In this document: piece after piece, positions 1 to 5,261 of the stretch | Numbering within the stretch: the first letter of the stretch is position 1 | Layout: each line of letters begins with the position of its first letter | Origin: Candidatus Omnitrophota bacterium | GTDB taxonomy: Bacteria > Omnitrophota > Gorgyraeia > 2-02-FULL-51-18 | Length of the DNA stretch: 5,261 nt | Direction of reading: 5' to 3' | NCBI GenBank assembly: GCA_016196505.1 | Contig: JACPXO010000117.1 | Location: forward strand, 1-5,261 | Made by a program: the position numbers and the translations under genes | The notes under the pieces: model-generated | What the model was told of the DNA's origin: nothing | Seen by the model: only the letters and a program-made list of their open reading frames with translations | Database searches by the model: none

Positions 1-669
1 AAAATAAACGGCGGCGAGCGTCAAGGCGAGCATCACGGTGTCATTGTGACCGTCGATCACCGTGCTCACCCATAAAAGCGGATTCAACGCGAAAAGAAAC
101 ACCGTGGCCACGGGACTGGCTTTGGGGTCATACTCCGAAACGAGGCGCTTGAAAAAATAGATCCCTACCGCCATGAATCCTAAAAAAATAAGTTTCTCAA
201 GCCACAACATCCCGCGGATCGAGCCCGGCGAAAGGATCGCGGGGACGGTCTCCAAAACTACATGAAGCGGCCCGTAAGAATCGGGGTTGGCTTTCCACGT
301 CGAGTGAGCATACAGCATGTCCTGAGGGAACGCCGCCGGGACTTGCTGGTAAGGGCTCTGATGATAAACGCCGAGGATCCTCCCCCGCATCAAATATTCC
401 ATGAGATCGCCCGAAAAAACGGGATGCGCGGCGCATAAACCCGCGGCCAAGCCCGCGAACACGGCCCACCAGACGAGTCGTGGCGCCGGTTTTTTGGAGG
501 CGTTTTTTATCAAAATGAAAAACGCGGCGGCGAGATTCAGATAGATCAGGTTGATCACCCAACGCACCTCGGCCAAAAGCGGAGGGAGATTGGTTTCGTG
601 CCAGTGCATTTTGGCCCAGGGAATGAGAAAAAGCAACGCCACGCTGGCCGCGTAATAAAAGAGGGTCAC
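1..669 (-). CDS. Polytopic membrane glycosyltransferase, GT-C type (MptB/GT87-like), 3'-truncated
   Basis: This reading frame starts at GTG 669 and stays open for 223 codons to the window edge. An in-frame TAG at 675-673 excludes a longer start. AAGGGAG at 687-681 lies 11 bases upstream, and the GTG overlaps the aminotransferase TGA as GTGA. The product is hydrophobic, with likely membrane segments near residues 3-18, 35-54, 65-84, 134-147, 154-173, 184-203 and 209-223. A first large loop holds VFSGDLMEYLMRGRILGVY (84-102) with an acidic residue, D88, where GT-C enzymes place the catalytic acid. It is followed by SPYQQVP and, later, SYGPLHVVLE (130-139). FALNPLLWVST then VIDGHNDTVML (194-214) is the pattern seen in polyprenyl-phosphate-mannose-dependent mannosyltransferases and relatives. 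I infer a lipid-linked sugar donor and an acceptor at the outer face of the membrane; donor and acceptor are unknown. The C-terminal half is missing. Confidence 0.78.
   Translation of the reverse strand, partial: MTLFYYAASVALLFLIPWAKMHWHETNLPPLLAEVRWVINLIYLNLAAAFFILIKNASKKPAPRLVWWAVFAGLAAGLCAAHPVFSGDLMEYLMRGRILGVYHQSPYQQVPAAFPQDMLYAHSTWKANPDSYGPLHVVLETVPAILSPGSIRGMLWLEKLIFLGFMAVGIYFFKRLVSEYDPKASPVATVFLFALNPLLWVSTVIDGHNDTVMLALTLAAVYF
666..669 (-). other. GTGA stop-start overlap, aminotransferase/glycosyltransferase
   Basis: The glycosyltransferase GTG (669-667) overlaps the aminotransferase TGA (668-666). The overlap, together with a good Shine-Dalgarno site just upstream, supports both the GTG start and coupled expression of the two genes. 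Confidence 0.85.
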
Positions 670-1766
670 GATCTAAAAAACTCCCTTACCGCGGCCAAGA
701 CACGGCCCGTTTCGGGCCTTGAAAGCTCAGGGAACATCGGAAGCGCCAAAATTTCTTTGGCCGTTCTTTCGCTCACGGGAAAATCTCCGGGATGATACCC
801 AAGCCCGCGGTAACAAGGTTGGAGATGAAGCGGCGAGGGATAATAAACGGAACTGGCTATCCCCTTTTTGGCCAAAAACCGCGACAGCGCGTCTCTTTTT
901 TTGGTCAACACCGAATACAAATGGAACGTAGGGTCATGCCCCTTCGGCACGAACGGGGTTTGAAGAGGAAGGTCCTTGAACACTTCCGTGTAGCGACGCG
1001 CGATGGCCCGCCTTTGGGCGTTCCAACGCTCAAGGTATTTCAATTTCACCAGGAGAACGGCCGCCTGCAGTTCATCCAGCCGACTGTTCATCCCGATAAA
1101 TTCGTGGCGATACTTGGTTTGCGACCCATGGTCGCGCATGAGAACCGCCTTTTTAGCCCATTGAGGAGAGGACGTGACGAGCATACCCCCATCCCCCGCG
1201 CCTCCGAGATTCTTGGTGGGGTAGAATGAAAAACAACCGATATCCCCGAGGGCGCCGACTTGGCGGCCGCGGGACTCGGCTCCAAAGGCCTGCGCCGCGT
1301 CTTCAACGACAAAAAGCCCGTGTTTTTTCGCGACCACCATGATCGCGTCCATATCACAGGCGAGGCCGAAAAGATGCACCGGAACGATGGCCTTCGTGCG
1401 CGAAGTGATCTTGGAAGCGATCTGGGAAGGATCGAGATTAAAAGTCCTCTCGTCGATGTCGGCGAAAACGGGCCGGGCGCCGGTCCGCGAGATAGCTCCC
1501 GAGGAAGCAAAGAAAGTAAAGGGGGTCGTGATGACTTCGTCTCCCGGCCCCACTCCTAAAGCCCAGAGCGCCACGTACAACGCGTCGGACCCCGAGGCGA
1601 GCCCCACGGCGAATTTTACCCCGGTCTTACGGGCGATCTTTTTTTCGAGGACCCGGCCCTCATCTCCCAAAACGAAACGCTGGGATCTCAGGACGCGTTC
1701 AACAGCGCTCTTGATCTCTTGGCGAAGCGGCCGGTATTGCCTGACAAGATCAAGAAAGGGAACCAT
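666..1766 (-). CDS. DegT/DnrJ/EryC1-family PLP-dependent sugar aminotransferase
   Basis: This is a cytosolic fold-type I PLP enzyme that probably transfers an amino group from glutamate to a keto nucleotide-sugar. Its 366 residues match the usual family length. Visible features are the N-terminal VPFLDLVRQYRPLRQEI, the phosphate-binding GSDAL at 59-63, VEDAAQAFGA at 154-163 with Asp156 for the pyridine nitrogen and Gln159, and the PLP lysine K185 in SFYPTKNLGGAGDGG (180-194). GMNSRLDELQAA lies at 225-236. The TKNLG-GDGG form resembles 3-amino-sugar enzymes of the WbpE, FdtB and DesV kind, but the exact sugar and regiochemistry cannot be read from the sequence. ATG at 1766 follows the mqnC stop by only 3 bases and has no clear Shine-Dalgarno site, so translation probably depends on ribosomes finishing mqnC. 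Its TGA overlaps the next gene's GTG. No known role in menaquinone synthesis. Confidence 0.9.
   Translation of the reverse strand: MVPFLDLVRQYRPLRQEIKSAVERVLRSQRFVLGDEGRVLEKKIARKTGVKFAVGLASGSDALYVALWALGVGPGDEVITTPFTFFASSGAISRTGARPVFADIDERTFNLDPSQIASKITSRTKAIVPVHLFGLACDMDAIMVVAKKHGLFVVEDAAQAFGAESRGRQVGALGDIGCFSFYPTKNLGGAGDGGMLVTSSPQWAKKAVLMRDHGSQTKYRHEFIGMNSRLDELQAAVLLVKLKYLERWNAQRRAIARRYTEVFKDLPLQTPFVPKGHDPTFHLYSVLTKKRDALSRFLAKKGIASSVYYPSPLHLQPCYRGLGYHPGDFPVSERTAKEILALPMFPELSRPETGRVLAAVREFFRS
681..687 (-). promoter_or_regulatory. Ribosome binding site of the membrane glycosyltransferase
   Basis: AAGGGAG lies within the last codons of the aminotransferase, 11 bases before the GTG at 669. The spacing is the same as for mqnA. 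It is the main evidence, besides the overlap, that the GTG is a real start. Confidence 0.7.
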
Positions 1767-1769
1767 CGA

Positions 1770-2882
1770 TCAAACCAGGACCGCGGCCGGCTCAGGAAAA
1801 AAAACTCTGACGATCTCGTAGTGGGTGTTCCGTTGGGTGGGAATTTTTCCGGTCTCGGCGATGAGCCGTATCGCCTCTTCCTTGGTCACGCCCGAATAAA
1901 GCCCCGCGGCCTTCGTGGCGCTCACGACGTTCTCTTCCATGAGGATCCCGCCAAAATCATCGGCCCCAAAACTCAGGGCGATCTGCGAGAGTTTCGGCCC
2001 TTCGGTCACCCAGCCGGCCTGAAGGTGCTGGATATTGTCGAGCATGATCCTCGAAAGCGCTATCATGCGCAGGTACTCACTGCCGGTACGTCTCGGCATC
2101 CGCATCTTGGTCGACTCCGATTCAAAACTCCACGGGATGAACGCGCGAAACCCTCCCGTCTCATCCTGCAGGCGGCGGTACCCGTCAAAATGCATCATTC
2201 GTTCCTCAAGGGTTTCCCCCAAACCATACACCATGGTCCCGGTGCTTTTGAGGCCGACCTCATGAGCGGTGCGGTGCACCTCAAAATACTCATAGACCTT
2301 CGTTTTTAGGGGGCTCACAATCTGCCGCACCCTATCGACGAGGATCTCGGCGCCGCCGCCGGGCAGACTGTTAAGCCCCGCCGCTTTCAAGCGGAGCAGG
2401 ACGTCCCGGATGGAAAGACCCGACACCTTGGCGATATGGCACACCTCGGAAGCGGAAAATGAGTGAATATGAACTTGGGGGAAACGCGCCTTGACCTCCC
2501 GCGTGAGCGCCTCGTAATACTCGATGCCCAGGTCGGGATTGTGGCCGCCCTGAAGCAGCACCTGAGTGCCTCCGATCGCGACCAGTTCCTCGATCTTCTG
2601 GAAGATCTCTTCGTTCGTGCGCACATAACCTTCTTTTTTGTCCCCCGGCAGACGGTAAAAAGCGCAGAACTTGCAAAGCGTGTAGCAATAATTGGTGTAA
2701 TTGATGTTGCGGTCCACGAGAAACGTCGCGCGCGTACGGCTTTCGGGATTTTTCTGAAAATTAAGTTCATCGGCGACAAAGCCGAGTTCGGCTAACTCCG
2801 CCTCACGGTAAAGCACGGCTCCTTCTTCGAGACTGACGCGGCCACCTTCGAGCGCTTTGGCCAATATCGAGTCGATGTTCAT
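1770..2882 (-). CDS. mqnC: Cyclic dehypoxanthinyl futalosine synthase MqnC (radical SAM)
   Basis: MqnC cyclises dehypoxanthine futalosine to the spiro product that MqnD then converts to 1,4-dihydroxy-6-naphthoate. The 370-residue cytosolic protein carries the radical SAM cysteines C66-x3-C70-x2-C73 in NINYTNYCYTLCKFCAFYR. Other motifs are LLQGGHNPDLG (109-119), HSFSASEV (140-147), LPGGGAEIL (173-181), STGTMVYGLGET (213-224), LQDETGGFRAFIPWSF (238-253), ADDFGGILMEENVV (307-320) and IPTQRNTHYE (347-356), all typical of MqnC. I chose ATG at 2882, which overlaps the mqnA TGA as ATGA and has AAAGG at 2894-2890, 7 bases upstream. A longer frame reaches back to 3011, but its 43 extra residues lie inside mqnA and look nothing like MqnC. 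The gene ends with TGA 3 bases before the aminotransferase ATG. Confidence 0.96.
   Translation of the reverse strand: MNIDSILAKALEGGRVSLEEGAVLYREAELAELGFVADELNFQKNPESRTRATFLVDRNINYTNYCYTLCKFCAFYRLPGDKKEGYVRTNEEIFQKIEELVAIGGTQVLLQGGHNPDLGIEYYEALTREVKARFPQVHIHSFSASEVCHIAKVSGLSIRDVLLRLKAAGLNSLPGGGAEILVDRVRQIVSPLKTKVYEYFEVHRTAHEVGLKSTGTMVYGLGETLEERMMHFDGYRRLQDETGGFRAFIPWSFESESTKMRMPRRTGSEYLRMIALSRIMLDNIQHLQAGWVTEGPKLSQIALSFGADDFGGILMEENVVSATKAAGLYSGVTKEEAIRLIAETGKIPTQRNTHYEIVRVFFPEPAAVLV
2879..2882 (-). other. ATGA stop-start overlap, mqnA/mqnC
   Basis: The mqnC ATG (2882-2880) overlaps the mqnA TGA (2881-2879). The same 4-base pattern as at mqnE/mqnA supports coupled translation of the three pathway enzymes and decides against the longer mqnC frame. 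Confidence 0.9.
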
Positions 2883-3733
2883 CGGGCCGCCTTTCTTTCC
2901 TGAACGCCTGAAAGGGGCAGTTTTTCTATCCGGGGAACGTTTTTCAAAAATCCACAGTCGGCCGCGCACTGGAAATAGCGCAAGAGCCCCCTTTCCAAGC
3001 CCGAAGTCCAACCATACGAAAGCTTTGAAAAATAAGCGGTCAACACCGCTTCCGGCAATCCCGATCGTTCCGCCGCGGCCGCTTTCACGAGATCCAGATG
3101 CGCCAAACCCCAGTTTTTCGAGCGCAAGATCGCCTCGTGAGCGCGTTCAATGGCTTCACCGTGAACGGCGAAAACGCTTCGACGCACCGCCCAAACCGCG
3201 AACACAAGGGGGAGTCCTGTCCACCGCCGCCACTCCTCCGCGAGATCGATGGCTTGAAACCCGAGCCCTGTGAGCCGTCCTTTTTCCAGGAGCGCCTCAT
3301 CCCCAATGAGAAGCAGCGCATCCGCCCCTTCCTCATTCCCAAAGGGGCCCGTCATGGGCTTTGTTTCCGGGATGAAACCGTGACGCAACCGGCACAGGAT
3401 CTCCAAAAGAACCGGCGTCGTACGCCCTTTTCCCGTCAGAAAAATCGTCTTGTCCTTCAGCTCCGCGAGCGAAAACCGACTGAAGAGTAGAACGCTCATC
3501 ACCCCGCTTTCCGAACTGACGGAAAGATCAGGCAAAATAAAGAGTTCCTCGGCGTGTTCGGCATAAAAAAACGCCGAAACGGGGCTCACGTCCAATTCGT
3601 CGTTCAAAATTTTTCGATTGAGCTGAGCGGGCGTATCCTGGAGGATGCGGCACGAAAAAGGCACGGCGCCGCTCAGGAGCCCGAGGTCCACGGGCAATGA
3701 ATTGATGAACTCGATGGAGCCCAAGCGGATCAT
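2879..3733 (-). CDS. mqnA: Chorismate dehydratase MqnA
   Basis: MqnA is the committing enzyme of the futalosine pathway. It removes water from chorismate to give 3-[(1-carboxyvinyl)oxy]benzoate, the substrate of MqnE. The 284-residue protein has the family's periplasmic-binding-protein-like fold signature without a signal peptide: IRLGSIEFINSLP at 2-14, LDVSPVSAFFYA at 47-58, SVSSESGVMSVLLFSR at 71-86, LLIGDEALL at 141-149, and DLAEEWRRWTGLPLVFAVWA at 163-182. The start is ATG at 3733, overlapping the mqnE TGA as ATGA. An AAGGAG lies at 3750-3745, 11 bases upstream. A GTG at 3745 in the same frame would add four residues, but it overlaps that Shine-Dalgarno site and does not match the usual N-terminus, so I rejected it. 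The TGA stop overlaps the mqnC ATG. Confidence 0.95.
   Translation of the reverse strand: MIRLGSIEFINSLPVDLGLLSGAVPFSCRILQDTPAQLNRKILNDELDVSPVSAFFYAEHAEELFILPDLSVSSESGVMSVLLFSRFSLAELKDKTIFLTGKGRTTPVLLEILCRLRHGFIPETKPMTGPFGNEEGADALLLIGDEALLEKGRLTGLGFQAIDLAEEWRRWTGLPLVFAVWAVRRSVFAVHGEAIERAHEAILRSKNWGLAHLDLVKAAAAERSGLPEAVLTAYFSKLSYGWTSGLERGLLRYFQCAADCGFLKNVPRIEKLPLSGVQERKAAR
2890..2894 (-). promoter_or_regulatory. Ribosome binding site of mqnC
   Basis: AAAGG sits 7 bases before the ATG at 2882, within the last codons of mqnA. A second purine run, AGGAAAG (2901-2895), lies just upstream. The match is modest, but it supports the 2882 start over the 3011 one. Confidence 0.55.
3730..3733 (-). other. 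ATGA stop-start overlap, mqnE/mqnA
   Basis: The last two bases of the mqnA ATG (3733-3731) are the first two of the mqnE TGA (3732-3730). This arrangement usually means translational coupling: a ribosome ending on mqnE can restart on mqnA. It also fixes the mqnA start. Confidence 0.9.
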
Positions 3734-4824
3734 ACGACCAAACACTCCTTATGAATCTCGGTGTAAGTGCTGTTCACTTCCACGGGTTCGCAGTCACACT
3801 GACGGATAAACCCAAGGAGCTCCTCATAAGTGAACCCCCGGCCTTGGGCGCCGGCCGCCTTGGCGATGGTTTCGTCAAAATTCGTCCCACCCAGATCGTC
3901 CACGCCGAATTCCAGGGCCACCGGGATTAGTTTCTCATCCACGTAATTCCAGAGCTGCCGGATATGGGAAAAATTATCCAGGAGAAGCCGGGCCGTCGCT
4001 AAAACCTGCAGGTCCGTGACGCCGCTCGTGCGCGGCAGGTGGGCGAGTTCGGTGTGGTCCGGTTGGAACGCGAGCGGCACGAACGCGAGAAATCCTCCCG
4101 TTTCGTCCTGCAACTTCCGGAGACGCATCATGTGATCCACGCGCTCCTCGGGCGTTTCCACGTGCCCGTAAAGCATCGTCGCGTTGGAGCGCAGGCCCGC
4201 CTGATGCACCAGCTTATGGATCTGCAACCATCGCTCGGCGCTCACCTTGGGCGCGCAAATAAGGGCCCGGGCCCTTTCGCTGAAGATCTCGGCTCCACCG
4301 CCGGGGACGCCGCCAAGGCCCGCGTCTATCAATCGCTCGATCACTTCCTCGACAAAAACTCTCTCGAGCCGCGCGTAAAAATCAAGCTCCACCGCCGTGA
4401 AGGCCTGAATGAGAACGCCGGGGCACGCCTTCTTGATGCGCCGCAGCATTTCTTCGTAATACGACAATCTCAGGTCCGCGTGCAGTCCCCCGACGATGTG
4501 CACTTCCCAAACGCCGTGGGCGGCCGCTTGACGCACGCGGCGCTCGATCTCGTCCACCGAAAGCGCGTACGCTTCGGAGCTGTTTTTCTTTTTAGCGAAG
4601 GCGCAGAACTTGCAGGCAAGCACGCAGATATTGGTGTGATTGATGTTGATGCTGTGCGTGAAGTGGGCTTTGCGGCCGTGAAGCCGCCGCTTGACAAAAT
4701 TCGCCATGGTCCCGAGCTCCGGAAGGTTATGGCTCCGGATGAGCCGCAGGCCGTCCTCCGCATCGAGACGCACCCCGGCTTTGACTTTTTCGAAAATATC
4801 TTTAAATTCCCGGACTGTTTCCAC
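3730..4824 (-). CDS. mqnE: Aminofutalosine synthase MqnE (radical SAM)
   Basis: MqnE catalyses the second step of the futalosine menaquinone pathway. A 5'-deoxyadenosyl radical from SAM adds to 3-[(1-carboxyvinyl)oxy]benzoate, giving 6-amino-6-deoxyfutalosine. The 364-residue cytosolic protein has the radical SAM cysteines C67-x3-C71-x2-C74 within a NHTNICVLACKFCAF segment. Further motifs are HIVGGLH (109-115), VPGGGAEIF (173-181), HxxGLRSNATMLYGHVET (207-224), KLQDETGGF (237-245) and GVDDLGGTNFDETI (307-320). These distinguish it from MqnC and fit MqnE; CofG/CofH-type F420 enzymes are close relatives, but the mqnA and mqnC neighbours support MqnE. The start is GTG at 4824, because the preceding in-frame codons run straight into the TAA of ubiX, leaving no other usual start. 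An AAGGGG lies 14 bases upstream, a rather long spacing. Its TGA overlaps the ATG of mqnA. Confidence 0.95.
   Translation of the reverse strand: METVREFKDIFEKVKAGVRLDAEDGLRLIRSHNLPELGTMANFVKRRLHGRKAHFTHSININHTNICVLACKFCAFAKKKNSSEAYALSVDEIERRVRQAAAHGVWEVHIVGGLHADLRLSYYEEMLRRIKKACPGVLIQAFTAVELDFYARLERVFVEEVIERLIDAGLGGVPGGGAEIFSERARALICAPKVSAERWLQIHKLVHQAGLRSNATMLYGHVETPEERVDHMMRLRKLQDETGGFLAFVPLAFQPDHTELAHLPRTSGVTDLQVLATARLLLDNFSHIRQLWNYVDEKLIPVALEFGVDDLGGTNFDETIAKAAGAQGRGFTYEELLGFIRQCDCEPVEVNSTYTEIHKECLVV
3745..3750 (-). promoter_or_regulatory. Ribosome binding site of mqnA
   Basis: AAGGAG lies inside the 3' end of mqnE, 11 bases before the ATG at 3733. It decides the start, because the alternative GTG at 3745 begins within the site itself and could not be served by it. 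Confidence 0.75.
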
Positions 4825-4833
4825 GATTTTTTC

Positions 4834-5261
4834 TTATTCCCCTTCACCCTCACGCCACCGCTTGAATAGCCGGTGTTCAACTTTCAAAAGGTCGAGCACC
4901 CGCCCGACCGTAAAATCCACGATTTCGAGCGCGGTCTTCGGTTTGTGGTAAAAAGCCGTCGTCGCCGGCACGATGTGTACGCCGATCTCCGACAGGGCCA
5001 ACAAATTTTTAAGATGAATCGGGCTCAAAGGGCTCTCGCGGGGCACGAGGATGAGCGCGCGTTTTTCCTTGATGGAAACGCTCGCCGCGCGATGGATCAG
5101 ATTGAGCGTCACGCCGTGCGCGATGGCGCCGACGGTCGACATACTGCACGGGGCAATGACCATGGCGTCGACCGGCGCCGATCCGCTGGAGATCCTCGCG
5201 GCAAAATCATCCGCCGCGGCGACGAACAAACGCTTGGGGTTTTTATAGTGCTTGAGGAAAT
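4834..5261 (-). CDS. ubiX: Flavin prenyltransferase UbiX, 5'-truncated by the window edge
   Basis: UbiX attaches a dimethylallyl group to FMN to make prenylated FMN, the cofactor of UbiD-type decarboxylases. The 141 codons present (reading from 5259) cover about the C-terminal two thirds of a family that is usually near 190-200 residues. The N-terminal FMN-binding GASG region lies beyond 5261. Visible family signatures are SGS before the VIAPCSMSTVGAIAHG core, NLIHRAAS, IKEKR, LVPRESPLS-IHL, TAFYHKP and VDFTVGRVLD. By alignment from memory with Pseudomonas aeruginosa UbiX, these carry the counterparts of Arg122, Lys129, Arg139-Glu140, Tyr169 and Arg185. The aromatic position equivalent to Trp84 is Phe here (codon 5205-5203). 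It ends in TAA, 9 bases before mqnE. In this context it probably serves decarboxylation of the futalosine-pathway naphthoate by a UbiD homologue, which is inference because no ubiD is visible. Confidence 0.94.
   Translation of the reverse strand, partial: FLKHYKNPKRLFVAAADDFAARISSGSAPVDAMVIAPCSMSTVGAIAHGVTLNLIHRAASVSIKEKRALILVPRESPLSPIHLKNLLALSEIGVHIVPATTAFYHKPKTALEIVDFTVGRVLDLLKVEHRLFKRWREGEGE
4839..4844 (-). promoter_or_regulatory. Probable ribosome binding site of mqnE
   Basis: AAGGGG overlaps the 3' end of ubiX, 14 bases before the GTG at 4824. The spacing is longer than usual and the intervening bases are A-rich. No better start codon lies nearer in this frame. Confidence 0.45.

Noticed and set aside
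197..562. Open frame of 121 codons on the minus strand in a different register from the glycosyltransferase
   Set aside because: The product is arginine-rich and low in pattern. The overlapping frame from GTG 669 has membrane segments, family motifs, a Shine-Dalgarno site and the GTGA overlap, so this one is a shadow.
1719..2309. Open frame of 196 codons on the plus strand, antisense to the end of mqnC
   Set aside because: It is fully covered by strong mqnC and aminotransferase coding on the minus strand, shows no family motif, and its composition is what antisense of a GC-rich gene gives.
2883..3011. A 43-residue N-terminal extension of mqnC
   Set aside because: It lies wholly inside mqnA in another frame, has no MqnC-like sequence, and the ATG at 2882 has both the stop-start overlap and a ribosome binding site.
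3734..3745. GTG at 3745 as the start of mqnA
   Set aside because: It overlaps the AAGGAG that would serve as the ribosome binding site. The ATG at 3733 gives the usual MqnA N-terminus and the ATGA overlap.
1770..4824. The two radical SAM proteins as CofG/CofH of F420 synthesis
   Set aside because: The families are related, but mqnA lies between them and the MqnC motifs (EENVV, PTQRNT) and MqnE motifs (GGTNFDETI) fit the futalosine pathway better.
4039..4869. Long open frame of 276 codons on the plus strand, antisense to mqnE
   Set aside because: It mirrors the codon structure of mqnE, where GC-rich third positions keep stops out of the opposite frame. The protein has no recognisable domain and the frame has no operon partner on the plus strand.
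1..5261. Promoters, terminators, RNA genes, CRISPR arrays, insertion sequences or attachment sites
   Set aside because: Gene gaps are at most 9 bases, and I saw no hairpin followed by a T run, no repeated spacer pattern, no transposase and no terminal repeats on either strand.

Overview
The window is a densely packed stretch of bacterial chromosome in which all six recognisable genes lie on the minus strand and are read from high to low coordinates. In transcription order they are: ubiX (5' end cut by the window), mqnE, mqnA, mqnC, a DegT/DnrJ/EryC1-family sugar aminotransferase, and a polytopic GT-C-type glycosyltransferase (3' end cut by the window). Junctions are a 9-nt gap, a 4-nt ATGA overlap, a second ATGA overlap, a 3-nt gap and a GTGA overlap. 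No room is left for internal promoters or terminators, so the window reads as the inside of one polycistronic unit. There is no non-coding stretch longer than 9 bases.

Right part (about 1770-5261): menaquinone biosynthesis by the futalosine route. MqnA dehydrates chorismate to 3-[(1-carboxyvinyl)oxy]benzoate. MqnE, a radical SAM enzyme, joins that product to the adenosyl part of SAM to give aminofutalosine. MqnC, a second radical SAM enzyme, cyclises dehypoxanthine futalosine. UbiX makes prenylated FMN, the cofactor of UbiD-type decarboxylases, which fits the late decarboxylation of the naphthoate ring. The hydrolase (MqnB or an MTAN-type nucleosidase), MqnD, a UbiD partner, a prenyltransferase and the methyltransferase are not in the window. 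They would have to lie upstream of 5261 or elsewhere.

Left part (1-1766): two genes of apparent glycan or cell-envelope chemistry. One is a PLP-dependent nucleotide-sugar aminotransferase. The other is a membrane glycosyltransferase that starts with GTG and stays open for all 223 codons to the window edge.

Organism: the moderately high GC content, GTG starts, purine-rich Shine-Dalgarno sites and futalosine pathway indicate a bacterium, probably an uncultured or anaerobic diderm lineage. The sequence alone does not fix the phylum. I found no mobile element, CRISPR array, RNA gene or convincingly new system. The points most worth following are the run-on of a quinone operon into glycan genes and the membrane glycosyltransferase at the left edge.
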